64,000 bases of DNA from Pinus tabuliformis (Eukaryota > Streptophyta > Pinopsida > Pinales > Pinaceae): assembly GCA_031772625.1 (NCBI GenBank), contig CM062817.1, forward strand, positions 891,236,184 to 891,300,183. The letters are read 5' to 3'. Positions 33,677 through 46,500 of the stretch are shown here, piece after piece; the stretch's first letter is position 1, and each line of letters begins with the position of its first letter. The notes under the pieces are model-generated. The model searched no databases. It was given only the letters and a program-made list of their open reading frames with translations, and was not told the DNA's origin. The translations under genes were made by a program, and so were the position numbers.

Positions 33677-33773
33677 CATTCATTTTCATGTTGCTCTAAT
33701 GTTGGGGTCATTGCTAGCCAATTATATCATTCATTTTCATGTTGCTTTAATGTTGGGGTCATTGCTAGCCAAT
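33677..33773. repeat. Two-copy tandem repeat, about 51 bp
   Basis: CATTCATTTTCATGTTGCT through GTCATTGCTAGCCAAT is repeated with only a few changes. A partial copy precedes it. Confidence 0.8.
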
Positions 33774-33850
33774 CGTATACTTTTGGCTTTTCGCATTCAG
33801 TGAACATTTGCTTAAAAAAACAAGGGACAATAGATAGTAACGATCACATA

Positions 33851-34077
33851 AAGATATTTAGAAGCAAAAATTAAGTATAAGAGTATTCTAATTAATTACC
33901 ATATTAACTAAGAGAGTCATAGTAACATCATTTAGAAGCAAAAATTAAGTATAAGAGTATTCTAATTAATTACCATATTAACTAAAAGAGTCATAGTAAC
34001 GATCACATAAAAACATTTAGAAGCAAAAATTAAATATAAGAGTATTCTAATTAATTACCATATTAACTAAGAGAGTC
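33851..34077. repeat. Three-copy tandem repeat, about 75 bp
   Basis: The unit AGAAGCAAAAATTAAGTATA through CCATATTAACTAAGAGAGTC occurs three times with two small length variants. Confidence 0.9.
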
Positions 34078-35333
34078 CCCATCCTAAACACAAGTCACAC
34101 TCTTGAAACAAACTATTTTTTCATTCTTAACAATATTGGCGCACACACAAAAATTTGATAGCCCATACTTTCGCATATCTAAGTGTTTGGAAATAAGAAC
34201 TCACTTGAACCCCAAAGAATAACTTCACTTGATCCTTTATAAATAACTAACACTCCAATAACAACTTTATAAATATTTTAGAAGATGCACCTACCTCTTA
34301 AACCCCTCCCGACATTTAAGGTTTCAATGTTACGTGTAATGATTTATTTTTATTACAGAGAATTTTTTAAGTTACATAGAATCAAAAGAGTTTTGGTTTC
34401 CAGTCACGAGGAAACCTCACTTTTAATAACAATTTGTATATTACAAGAAGATACGCTTTCAGAAGTTACCCAATGTCATCGTCGACCAATATATCTCACA
34501 AATCACTTCACTTATATCCATCAAATTTGAAACTTAAGTCAAGAACAGATAGGTAAATTATATAAAAATAAATTTAATTAATAAATTAATGGTGAGTGTC
34601 GATGTGTCATCAGCGGAAGAGTTAAAATGCACCGAGGCAGTAAATGAAGCTATGTGGTGGCCGCATGTAAAATTATATTAAATGGAGTCATGTAAGAAAC
34701 AAAACATTTATTGGAGTAACAAAGTTTAATTATATGTTTGTATATTTCTATATATATTTCTAAATGGTAATAAATTATAATTTACATTCTTATTTATTAG
34801 TTTTTTTTTTAATCTTTAAAAAAAATTTATATTAAATTGTTGGAATTTATAGTTCATAAGACCTAAATAGTTGAATGGGATTTGATTTTCTAGCTTCTCA
34901 TTTAAATTATTGAGTAAAACTCATAAATAATTTTATGGGGTATTTTTGTTTTTGGTTTCCTAAATACGTTGAGTGTTTAGTTTGGATGTTTTTTGGAATA
35001 ATTTATTTATTTTAAATGTGGATTTTAAACAATTTTTCCTCTACAAAGTAATTATGTTCACATTGATTATAAAAAAATCTTTTACATTAATTGTTATTAT
35101 TATTATTTTGTTTTAAACACATTGGCTATAAAGGACTAATTAGCATTATTTTTTTTAATAAAATAAATTTTAAAAATCATGTAAAGAGCAGTTTAAAAAT
35201 AAAATTCAGAGATTAAACACTTACCACAAAGGATTGGTTTTTCAATGTTAAAATATTTTTTTCCTATTTTTCTTCAAATTTGCATTGCATTGTTTGTTCT
35301 TTTGGAATATTCGTTTGTTGTTTCTTCTTCATT

Positions 35334-35660
35334 CCGGTCTATGAAATTTCTAAATTAAATTGTAATAAATTATAATGCACATTGTTATTTATTATTTTTT
35401 CTTCTCAATTTTTTTATTATTTTTTTAATATTTAAAACAATTTATATTAAATTGTTGGAATTTATAGTGCACATTGTTTCTTCGTTGTTTCTTCTTCATT
35501 CAGGTCTAAGAATTTTCTAAATTAAATTGTAATAAATTATAATGCACATTGTTATTGATTATTTTTTCTTCTCAATTTTTTTATTATTTTTTTCTTGAAT
35601 ATTTAAAAGAATTTTATATTAAATTGTAGGAATTTATAGTGCACATTGTTTCTCATTCTG
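35334..35660. repeat. Two-copy tandem repeat, about 165 bp
   Basis: Units starting near CATTC(C/A)GGTCTA and ending TTTATAGTGCACATTGTTTC occur twice. A more diverged third copy of the second half lies near 34,770-34,860. Confidence 0.8.
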
Positions 35661-36485
35661 GCTAAGAGATTTCTATTTCTACATTAGATGGTAAGAAATC
35701 ATATAAATCATATAGTATATTAAGAGTTTTGACCCTTTGGTATCTGTATTGCAATTTTATTAATGCTTTTAATATTGATTTGATTTTTAAATTATATATT
35801 TTTGTTTCTTTTGTCAATTCTTTTAACTTTAGGAGTAATAAAATAATTAGATTATTTTATCATATATTATATTTCTTTTAACTTTAAGAGTAATAAAATA
35901 ATCAGATTATTTTTATACCATTGTAAAAGGAATTTTTTATAATCGAATAACTTGTTTTATTATTAATGAAAGAATAATTCTAATAATTTTTAGTTTTTTT
36001 TCTTTTGTTTTTTGGTTGCAAATAATTTTAGTAGGGTGTTTTTAGTGTGTAAGATCTATTTCTTATATCTAAATATTTAAAGAATATATTTTTGTAATTG
36101 TGTATTACAATTAAGGGGGGTTAGGTGTTTTTCAATATGGAGAGAAGTTGTCAAGAAAACATAATGTTACATAAAAAGTTCAACATAAGATTATATTGAA
36201 AAATTAAGAACATGTAGATCTAATCTATCTTCTTTTTTTCCTTTGTATCTAAAGGAATTGGCAATTGGACCAATCTCATACTCATGCGACATGGGGTCGA
36301 TTCCAACCACTACTACTATAACCTCCCACTACTATAACCTCTTGGCTAGGCGCTTAGATATGACCATTCTGCATATATATGTGAATTGGGGTGATGTGAA
36401 CCAAAAACCTCTTCACATATAATACTTCATTTACTTACACAACCATCATTAGTTGAGTTGTCCCAGGGCTACAAATCTACTCCAT

Positions 36486-36488
<3 letters not shown>

Positions 36489-36516
<28 letters not shown>
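36489..36516. repeat. (AT)n microsatellite
   Basis: Fourteen AT units. Confidence 0.9.
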
Positions 36517-36519
<3 letters not shown>

Positions 36520-36650
36520 TGAAAACATTTAAAAGAAGATATTTACTAATTAAAATATTTGATTCCTCTCATGCAATCACCCCTTTAAACATTTGCATGC
36601 CCTTCTCTCCTATCACCTAGGTCTACTCCAAGAAAGGATAGGCCAAGTCC

Positions 36651-37311
36651 TACTTTTGGGTGCCATATACATGTAATTTACAATTTTCATCTGCAAAGTA
36701 ATATTTCTTTTTGTTATTTCTATTCAATAATTTACAAATTTCCGTTTCCAAAGTAATCTTTTTTTGTTATTATTATTTAAGACTTATGTGGCTATTCTCT
36801 CATTTTAACACACATTTTAACACACAGTTTCTCTCCTCACTAGATCTCACTTTTTTAGTTGCATTTCACCATACTAGACCTTTTTATTTCCTCTCATACA
36901 ATATTCATGTATGTAGGTAAAATCCCAATCAGGCTTCTCTATGTTAGTTTTAGCCTCAACATATAATGCTTTGACATTTGCAACCATCTTACATTTGGGT
37001 GTCATATACATGTAATTTAAAATTTTCATGTCCAAAGTAATATTTCTTTTTGTTATTTCTATTCAATAATTTACAAATTCCATTTCCAAAGTAATCTTTG
37101 TTTGTTATTATTAGTATTCAGTACTTATATTCTCTCATTTTAACACACAGTTGATCCCCTCACTAGATCTCACTTTTGTAGTTACATATCACCCTACTAA
37201 ACCTCTATTTCCTCTCATAAAATATTCATGTATGTAGGTAAAATCCCAATCAGGCTTCTCTATGTTAGTTTTAGCCTCAACATATAATGCTTTGACATTT
37301 GCAACCATCAT
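36651..37311. repeat. Two-copy tandem duplication, about 330 bp
   Basis: 36,651-36,990 and 36,991-37,311 share almost the entire sequence from TTTGGGTG(C/T)CATATACATG to TTGACATTTGCAACCATC, with scattered substitutions and a few small indels. Non-coding. Confidence 0.9.
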
Positions 37312-37974
37312 CTCCTTCTACAAGCCACAATCCCTTGGCTTTGAAACCACTTGTCAGTAAAAAATGAGATAGAAATAAATACGTTTTATAATATATGATA
37401 ACACATAAACAATTAAAAATACATGAACACCATATTTTACCCTCGAATATCTTAGGAGAAAATTGAATAATATATCTACTATTTCTCATGGCTTAAAATA
37501 GGCCAAACCATCCAAAGTGAGCCCTCCACTCAATTCACGAATATTACAATAGAGAATCGTCAAGCTTTTAACAACTTCATCACATATAATCCACAGGCTC
37601 TAAGACCATGGGCCAAAAAAGTGATGTGCCCACATTTATGATTTCCTTTTAAATTTATTATTACTTAGTACGCAATCAAATGATGTAATCACAAGTCAAA
37701 AACATACTAAATTACTCCATAATGGCTTAGCTCATCATTTTTAATACTAATAAAATTCTTCGTTATATCCCTTATAACTTTGTAAAAATCTTCTTTTAGT
37801 AAGAAGTCAACGAAAACTTCATATGGATGATCCAATTAAATACTTTCTTTTCAATATTTATCCAATTTCTAAAATTTCTTATAACATACTATAGCCTTAC
37901 GGCGTTTCTATTGCAACATGTGGTGCAATTGCTAATTATATTATTTTTAAACCATATTATATTTCACAATGCGT
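37312..37974. other. No gene seen
   Basis: AT-rich. Only short frames without recognisable domains. Confidence 0.4.
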
Positions 37975-38900
37975 GTTTTTTTATATGAAATGGAATAGTT
38001 CTTTTTTATATGAAATGGAATAGTTCCAAAGGTCTGAATTATATGGTGTTATAAAAAATGTGATGGGGGAGGGCAGGTTTGAACCCATGACCTCACCCTC
38101 ATAACTCCCATGGCTCACCATTCCACCAACAGCACACATGTTGAAAGGGAGGCTCACATTCTTATAATTAATGCATACATGATGCTGAGGACCGAGTGGT
38201 GGGAGCTAACCCCACGGGCCAGCCCCCACCCCATATGACCTCATCCACATGACCGAGGGCCATAATCGAAGCGATATTAGTGCCATAATCAGGATTATCA
38301 TTTAATTAATCCATAATTAAGTTGGCGGAATTATGGTAGAGCCACTAAATCTGAAACCGCCACCAAACTTGTTGGACTTAACTGGAGTCTCTCCAGATTT
38401 AGTGGAGATTTTCTAGGAAAAATTGGTTTTTCCATAACTGAGGCAATTCTCAGCCAAATTTCAAAAATGAATAGTCTTTTTTGGCTAATTGGCATGCTAG
38501 GAACTCATTGGAGTAGGTTGCAGAGGCAGAAGAGGTCATCTACAGGTGTTTTTGGTCACTTTAATATTTTTTAAGTCTAAGGCCACCAGGTGTTGGAGGC
38601 CATTCCCAGAGCAGCTGGAAACCAAATTGAGTAAACAAATAGTCATTTATGATAGATTTGAATGTTTTAAACTCATTTCAATAGGTTCCAAGAGAATTGG
38701 ATGCATGTAACAACAATTTGAGCACTATTGAAGCTAATACAAAGGGCCACACTGTGAAGCTGGACCAAGGAGATGTAGCCTAGGAGCGCTGAACTCCTTC
38801 AACAAAAATTTTTGTATTGAGATCTATCATTTGTGCTTCTGTGTTTTTTATGTTGTTGTTTAGTCATTTAAATTCATGCTTTTAAGTTCATGCAAAACAC
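37975..38900 (+). repeat. Degenerate LTR related to the chromovirus LTR
   Basis: The order of landmarks matches the chromovirus LTR read in its sense direction: an antisense tRNA-like segment, then a CACGGGCCAGCCCCCACCCC/CATGACC block, then GGCGGAATT and ACCGCCACC motifs, then TTTTCCATAACT near a GGCAATTCTCAGCC stretch. No second LTR or interior is adjacent, so it is a solo LTR or truncated remnant of a related family. Ends are not fixed. Confidence 0.5.
38065..38132 (-). other. tRNA-like (A box/B box) segment in the LTR remnant
   Basis: On the minus strand GTTGGTGGAATGGTGAGCC resembles an A box, and GGTCATGGGTTCAAACCTGC contains a B box (GGTTCAAACC) about 35 bases later. It has the same position and antisense orientation as the tRNA-like modules of the chromovirus LTRs, though the bodies differ. 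Confidence 0.55.
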
Positions 38901-40429
38901 TAAATTTCACCAAGTTTGATGAATTCGCAATCACATGCTCATGGATAAACTCTTTATGGATAAGAAAACCAAAGCAAAGAAAATTTTATATCTAGAAATG
39001 ATACTAGCACAACATTAACTAGAAATCAATTTCAAATCAACCTATACCATTTTTTGGCTCATCCTATATGAAGAAGACGTTGGGACATTATCACCAATCC
39101 ATCCCCACATAAGGACATGACACTGAGACGAACATGTGGTTAACCTCACTGGCCAGTAGCCCCAGTGCATTGGTGGAAATCCTAGCTAGATACTCTGATT
39201 GGCTCCTCTTTGGCATCATCTCACCAAGAAAAATTTTTAAGGACAGAAAATTATCCTGAAGTTTAAAAAAATTGACAAATCTCACCAGTCCCTAATATGG
39301 AAACTATAAAATGTTTATTGATATATTTGTAATATTCAAATTTATAATGATTTTATGTATAGTCTTTATATAATGTTGGTTATTTTTAAGGTAAAATTGT
39401 TATATTGTAAAATTTGGGCAAATCATTTTTATAAAAAATGGAAATTGGCAAATCTTTTTGTGGAAAAATCATGGAAAATTAGCCCACCTGCGAATATTAG
39501 CCCCTAAAATTTTCCATGCATCTCACCCCACATGTGCATTCACATCTCAGTCGTCGGGCTAGGAGGGCGGCAGTCAAAACTAGGCCTCGTCTTTAGAAAC
39601 CTCTCAAAAAATAAACAAAACAACTCTGAAGAAAAACAGAAGTTTGCCCTCCCATGTATCATAGCATGAGATCTATCTAAAGTTATAAAAAACTGCTGCA
39701 AAAAAGTGGCAAACCATCTAATACATTGTGGCCTCTGCTTCAAAGAATCAACATAATATAAAAGAGGGAAACTAATGCACTACCCATCACTAGTAAAGTG
39801 TGCAATGATAGTCACTAATAGTGAGAGGCACCTAACCTCCTTTGCACCCAAAGAAGTGATCTGTAGTCGTCCACCAAACACCTGAAAAACCACTAGAGAA
39901 ACTACATGATCCCCATCGTATCTCTAAGAGTATATGAGTTGACTCTCTGCTACAACACCATGAGGGACATCAGGGAATTGGGGAAAATCATCCCCTCTCC
40001 TGGAGAGATCGGTGATAAAATAAATGTCCTCCTAAGTGGGATCATACCACATGTTAGGACTGACACAGAAATCTTGTCAGTGGACATCCCATCGACGGAT
40101 CATCTATCCCAACAACCCGGAGTGACCCTTTAGGGATTTAGCCCCTCATAGTATTTAAGGAGGCTTTGGGTCATTGTAGTAATAGGGTAAGGGTACAAAA
40201 ACCTCTCCCTCTCTCATGCCTCCCACTCTCGTACCATATTTTAATGGTCAACTCTTTACTCTTGCTATTGTTGCTCCTCTCTCCTTTGATGTTCCTACAT
40301 GATTGACATATAAAATACATTAGTGTCATACATAAAAAATATTTTTTTTTTAATTAAATGAAAAATGCGTTTAAAATTATGGATATATAACTTTCAATTT
40401 AAAAAAAAAAAAAAAAAAAAAAATCAACC
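38901..40429. other. No supported gene
   Basis: ORFs at 39,285-39,091 (-), 39,743-39,540 (-) and 39,906-40,133 (+) show no domain. A 23-base A run lies at 40,401-40,423, possibly the tail of an old retrotransposed copy in plus orientation. No target duplication was found. Confidence 0.35.
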
Positions 40430-42124
40430 TTGGCGCGCCAAAAAAAGGAATGCACCGTAAACGATGGGTATATCAACTTAGTGCACTTCTTTCGGTTCGC
40501 ATACATATATAACATGAGTTATTTTAATTTTCAATGTTGTGCATCGACACAACATTTCGCACTAGTGTAGTAAATTTACATTAATACACCGCACCAGAAC
40601 ATTCAAGTTACTGAACGCACCGAGCAATAATTTTTTAATATTATGTAGTGCATTTGGTAAAAATAAACACATTGGGAAGTTACTTTTACTAGATGCACCG
40701 CCATAAAAATTATAATTTTTAAAGTGATTCGTCATGGAACTTCACGGACTGGTGCATTTCCATTTACCAAGCGCACCGAATAATATTAAACATTGCATTG
40801 TGTTAACTTTGTGCACCAATTTGCGATGCACCTTATAAATTTATAGGGTGCACCACGAATGGTATGAGCCAAAACTCTCGAACGCACCACACAGAAATAA
40901 ATAAATAAATAAAATTTACCTAATTTTAAATTCTACTCTGCTAAAAATTTAAGTTAGTGAGAAACATAGACATTACTTGGACATTTTCTCATCGGGGAGG
41001 CATGGTTGTCACATAAATGAAAAAAAAATCGACCACCGTTGGATAAAATTTGAAAGGCACGCAGTGAGTAATGAACAAAAGGATGGAAAGCAAGGGAAGC
41101 ATTGATGGCAGTGCACTTCACAAAGGCAAAAGTGCCAGTAGTGCTTGAGATCTCTACAACACTGCAAATGGTAAAAATGAATTTTATGGCCGGTAAGTTT
41201 TTTTATTTAACCCTATTCTGCTGCACTCAAACCCGACGCAACGGTGTAGAATTTATGAAGCGCAATGCAATTTTTTAAATTAAAAACCCCACTGTGGTGC
41301 ACCATGTTATGTACGCACTAGGGCGTTAAAAACTAGTAATAAAATCATTCCTTGTGGGAATATAGCACCTAAATGGTGAAAATGAATTTTACAACCAAAA
41401 TTTTGAACTTTAATCTTTGTATGGTGCTATCGATTAATATAGGCACTAGTGCTCTAGTTTCACCTAGTGCACTACTATTTTTAAATTAAAAACCCTGCAA
41501 TGGTGCATCATGTCATATACACATTGGGGCTTCGTGGGGGTATAGCACTGGAATGGTGAAAATGAATTTTATGACCGACATATTTTTAAATTTAACACTA
41601 TTCTAGTGCTATCGAGTAGTATACACAATGGTGCTCCATAGTTACTTAGTGCATCATTATTTATTTATTTTTTTAAATAACCCTCAAACGATGCACAATT
41701 GTCTATTAAGCACCAAGATGTACAGTTTTATTAAAGGCATCGGTGCTTATTATATGAGTAGCGCATTGATGTTTTTTTAAATTAAAAACCTTTCCACGGT
41801 GCAACATGTGTTTATGCACCGGGGATTTCGTAAAAAGATAAAGCATTGATGCTTTATGTGAGTAGAGCACCGAAATGGTGAAAACGAATTTTACGACCAA
41901 CTTTTTTTTTTAAATTTAACCCTTTTCTGGTACTATCGAATAGCATACACACCGGTGTGACTTATGTATGTAGCACACCATTGCTTTTATTTGTATAAAA
42001 AATAAGTCTTCAATGGTGCACCATTTTATATTAATCACTGGGTCTTTTAGTTCAATTAACGACACTAGTGCATATAATATAAGAAGCGCACTAAAATTTT
42101 TAAATTGGAAACCCCACAATAGTG
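40430..42124. repeat. Degenerate GGTGC/GCACC tandem array, CACTA subterminal-like
   Basis: Dozens of GTGCACC, GGTGCA, CACCGG and CACTAGTGC motifs. From 41,160 on there is a larger period: AATGGTGAAAATGAATTTTA recurs near 41,167, 41,372, 41,555 and 41,875, each followed by a similar TTTAACCCTATTCTGGTGCTATCGA-type block and an AATTAAAAACC-x-GGTGCA block. Same motif vocabulary as 1,760-2,860. The array is cut at 42,125 by the Tat-like element. Confidence 0.6.
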
Positions 42125-43304
42125 TGTTAGGGTCCTATATTTTATAGGATGAGCTAACTACTTGTTGTTGATTTTTGTATATGAGATGTTGAAAATAATC
42201 CTTCATTTTGCAAGTTATTTCCAAAAAGAAAAAAGAATAAGAAATCAAAAAATGAAGAAAAAAAAGGGATAAAAAAATTATATATGTGAAAAGAATAAAA
42301 AATCAAAAAATATGAAAAAATATAAAAAGGATGAAAAATACCCCAAAAATAATAAGTGAGCAAACACAAATGCCACTAAAAAATGAAAATTGCATCAGTA
42401 ATACTTTAGAAATTTTGAATAAATAAGCTGCTAGTCAAAAAGCCACATTGAAGTAGATTAGTTATTTTAATCACATTGTTTTAACGTGATTAAGATGATT
42501 AAATAAAATTAGTTTAGGTTAGTGAATAAATCAGCCACACAGTCTAATCGTGATTGAAATAGATTAGTGAGAATAAAAGTAGTTAACCATATTGTTTAAG
42601 CATGGTTGATTAAGGTTTAACGTTAAGTAAATTGCGAAGTTCATCGCATTTCCAAAGTTAAGAATAAAGTTTATTTTGATGCAACACATTTTGTCGCCAC
42701 ATGATAGAGTGAAAGTATGTTCAAACAACCCTAATCCAATCCTCACGGATCAACGATGGGGAATCATATTCGAGCCCCCCGAGCCCCTCTGATGTTTAAT
42801 CATAAGGGGGGTTCCGAAAAGGCCGAATTGTCTTGCAACGTGGCAGATTCTTAGCATTTTGAACCCCACCCCCCCAACCCCCCTGGCCTAAAACCGCTAA
42901 CCACCCCTACCCCATCTGAAAACTATTGTCCCGCTCCCTGATCACGCTAACTATTGACCCCCTTTACTCTTGCGCTACTCACATCCTGCCAAGTGGACCT
43001 CTTGTCCCCACCTTCCTCCTACGTCAACCCATATTCCTCCACTTCATGTCTGCCACCTCACACCTACGGACCCCATTTCTCTTCTGCCAAAGCGACCTCC
43101 CGCCATTACTTTTCCCCCAATACGATGTTTCCATCTGACGCTCCTGCCACCAAGTCAGCAGATCGTTGAGAAAATAATGCCTAGATGTTCCCACCACAAT
43201 GGACCCGCTCCGTTAAATGGTTAATTAGGAACGATAAGGTGGTTTTTCTTATATAATGTACTGAAACCTGTTACATCACCTCCTTTCTTGGTTTCATAAT
43301 AACA
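42125..43304 (+). repeat. Tat-like 5' LTR plus possible leader, copy 1
   Basis: Starts TGTTAGGGTCCTATATTTTA and matches 54,484-56,575, except that about 1 kb present in copy 2 is missing at about 42,686. The shared segment contains a GC-rich CCCCCACC block and a TATA-like CTTATATAATG (about 43,249). The LTR 3' boundary is uncertain: it may end at ATAACA (43,304), or near 42,690 with the rest being leader. No clear primer-binding site was identified. Confidence 0.7.
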
Positions 43305-43503
43305 GGTAATCAAGAATTGTAGTGCACAGTCAACCATACAAAATCTGCCCCAGTAACCATCCAGTTATCCACGACATCTCTCTGATCAAGCGGCATAACC
43401 AGTCACCTAGAACCAATTCCCTAGCTTTCAATTGGAATCTAGACATATGTTTCACCTATTTTTCTTGGGTAATTCTGTATTCCCTGCTTTTTCCTCTTCT
43501 ATC

Positions 43504-46500
43504 ATGGCATCGAAAGGAAAATCCAAGGTCTCCGATGATAATCTGATGTTACCTCCTACCATATATTTATATCACCAACCACTAGTGGACCAAGACTACA
43601 CTATTTCTGAAACTAGTTGTGAATTTGACCTATTCGAGCTTCACAACTGGGTAAAACATAATTTCTTGGACCATAGCGATGAATTGAACCTCTAGGATTC
43701 TCTCCTGCAACAGTTCATCTTCCCTTAGGCATATCACTTCCATGAATTCATTTCCTAGTGTCAATTTAGGCATATCCCAAGTCAAAGGGGAATTGTGTCC
43801 CAAAACAATGATATCCTCTTCACCATCACTGTAGAATCCATCTCTCAAATGCTTGAATTGCAAAATCTTAACTCTCTGCAACCACTTTCAGTAGATTCAC
43901 TCATGGAATTCTACAAAAAACCTAACCTTCCCACAAAGAGAAAAGGTTTTGAGATTTTTCTCCTTGAGGATGCCCAATTACCCAAGAAGAATCCCCCATA
44001 CTCATCCTCTATGTTCCCTGAGATGACCAAGAAAGTGATTGCAATTATTTCATGCATACTTGGCTATCAATCCGATCAGTGGGTTGATGAGGGCATTGTT
44101 GGTTTCTTATTAGTTTTTACAACTGGTGAGAAACCCACTATTTTCAATTACAGTGAGTCTATTGCAGAAGCAATTCATGACCAATTCCTCAAGTTTTCTA
44201 CTGAATGGACTTTTAAATATGCTCCAATATTGGTTTATTTGTTTCTTTATCATTAAGTAGATATTTTTTCATTCCCTTCATAGAAATTAGATGAGCAGGG
44301 TAATCCACTGTCTGTAATCCTTTGGACATCCTTAGCGAGGAAAAATTCCACTCAGTACACCTTCTCTAATTATGTTGATCAATTTTTACATGCAGTGTCA
44401 TGTTTATTAAACCATAATATATAACCTAAGATAGGACCAAAATTACAAAGAATTTTGCATTTCAGTGAGGAGACTAAGACAGGAGATTGGTACTTGTACC
44501 AAAATTATACCGAGATCAAAGTTTATGGATGTGAGTTGCCACCATACAAGCTACTAAAATTTGTTCCTGTGAGGATCATCTCACTGGAATATATAAGGCA
44601 GGTGATTCATATGGATGACCTTCATTTTGTTGTAGCAAAAAAGAAATCTCAGTTCAAAATCAAGGCACATGTTGGACCATTTATTTGTAACACCAGAGCA
44701 ACAGGTAAGGAGACAAATTTGCTCCTTAAGTAGATGAACTTCAAGTTGAGTTTCACCTAGTAATTGACCCTTTTGGCATCATTTTTAAGCTGAGGGTGGA
44801 GTATAAAACCACTCCCTACACTCACACTCCTAGAGCAGAGATAGATAAGTTCATGAATCAAAGTCAGTGGGAGGAGAATACACTATAGGAAGCAAAAGAA
44901 CAGGTGATATCTACAACTACCTCACAGACTCTAGTACCTCAAGAAAAAAGAGACAAGAGACCAAGGGAGGAGGATTCCCCTTCAGTGACAGATATTGGAG
45001 TCAAAGAATTTGTAATATACAAAAAGAAGCACAGGACTAGTTCTCAACTAGTTTTTCAATAGGAGGATGAGGGGAAGGCCGCCATAGTCCTGACGGGTCA
45101 TCATGATTCTACAAGAGGAGAAGGTATCTTCACAGGATCTCCAACTTCCTCAGCTTCCCAAGATTCCCCAGATACAACTCAAACATCAGAATTGGTTGAG
45201 GACTAGGATGAATGTTATGAAACCAGCTCACAAAAAGATAGAAAATATAGATGAATGCCTTAGAAATTAGCCTCTTTGGGGGTGCAACCTCCTTTACATT
45301 ACACAAATGAACAATTCTTCGATGATACAAATGACAAGACCTCCTTTATATATATACGAGTCTAAGGGGTCATAATATAACCAGAGCCGACGTAACAATA
45401 ATAATCTAAGGTCACACTAATAACAATAGTGGGCTTCTATGCGGCACAATAATAACAATATGGGGACTACATGGGCACAACAATATAATAAGGAGGTTGT
45501 ACTAATAACAATAAGGGGTTACACTAGTAGTATAGGGACCTAAAAACGAACCAAATATTTTTTAAAAATACATAGAAATTAAGCAGAAGAATGAGCAGCT
45601 CAAGGCCTCCACATACACCCAATTCTGGAAGCAAACAGACTCTTCACATCACAGGCTTCTTTCAGCCTTTGATACATAAAAGGGGAAAATGCAAGTTGCA
45701 TTTCTTCAAGCACATATTCCATTTCCGAAGACTCCCACTAATTACAATAAATATGTTTTCTCTTTTGATGTTGAGCATATGCACCCCATTGACCAATAAA
45801 CCTGCATAAATAAACTAAAGAAATGTTGTACTCTACCTTGACCAACACTTCCATGACAGCCTCCAATTTGCAGGCCTCACTCAGTAACATACAGTCACAA
45901 TTGAAGATTAAAAAGGTTTCATCTTTGGCTAAGGACACCAAGATCAAATCATTGGAGGACTTGGTAATCAAACTAGGGTATGACCCCAAGGATGTAAAAG
46001 AAGTAGAAGAAATTATGAGGAGGAAAAATGCAGACATAGCAACAATGACGAAACAACTCAAACTTCCCTCCTCTGAGGATCCCCAAGCTAAGGAAGTTGG
46101 GGAGCTTGAGAAAGAAAAAGAGAACATGTTCAAGATAATAATTGAACAAAGCAGCCAGATTAAGGATATGGAAGTTGAGATGGAAAGACTACTCAAAGAA
46201 AAAGAGTAGTCATCACAACTAGCCATAGTTCCTCTAACAGCAATGCCTATTTTAGTTGCAACCATAGCTAGAGCATCTACATCGACAACCACAGAAGCAC
46301 AGACCACAGATTGCTCAAATGAATTAGTTAAAGCCATGGAATATTTGTCCATCAAAGGGCAGGAAATTAAAAAATTAAAACCCTAAGTTAAAACTTTGTA
46401 GGATCAGAAGTTAAAGATAGACAATTCATATATAACATAATTGTAGAGAACTCAGACTTTAACCTAAAGGATTGAGCAGCTAGAGAATGAGTCTGTGATG

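Larger units (their letters stand above)
34078..36640. other. AT-rich sequence, no gene seen
   Basis: Long A/T runs. One ORF (34,285-34,530) has no recognised feature. It includes the repeat pair at 35,334-35,660 and a (TA)n run at 36,489-36,516. Confidence 0.4.

Noticed and set aside
42926-43224. Proline/serine-rich overlapping ORFs in the Tat-like leader
   Set aside because: Three frames are open together because of C-rich composition. The twin copy at 56,308-56,593 gives different frames.
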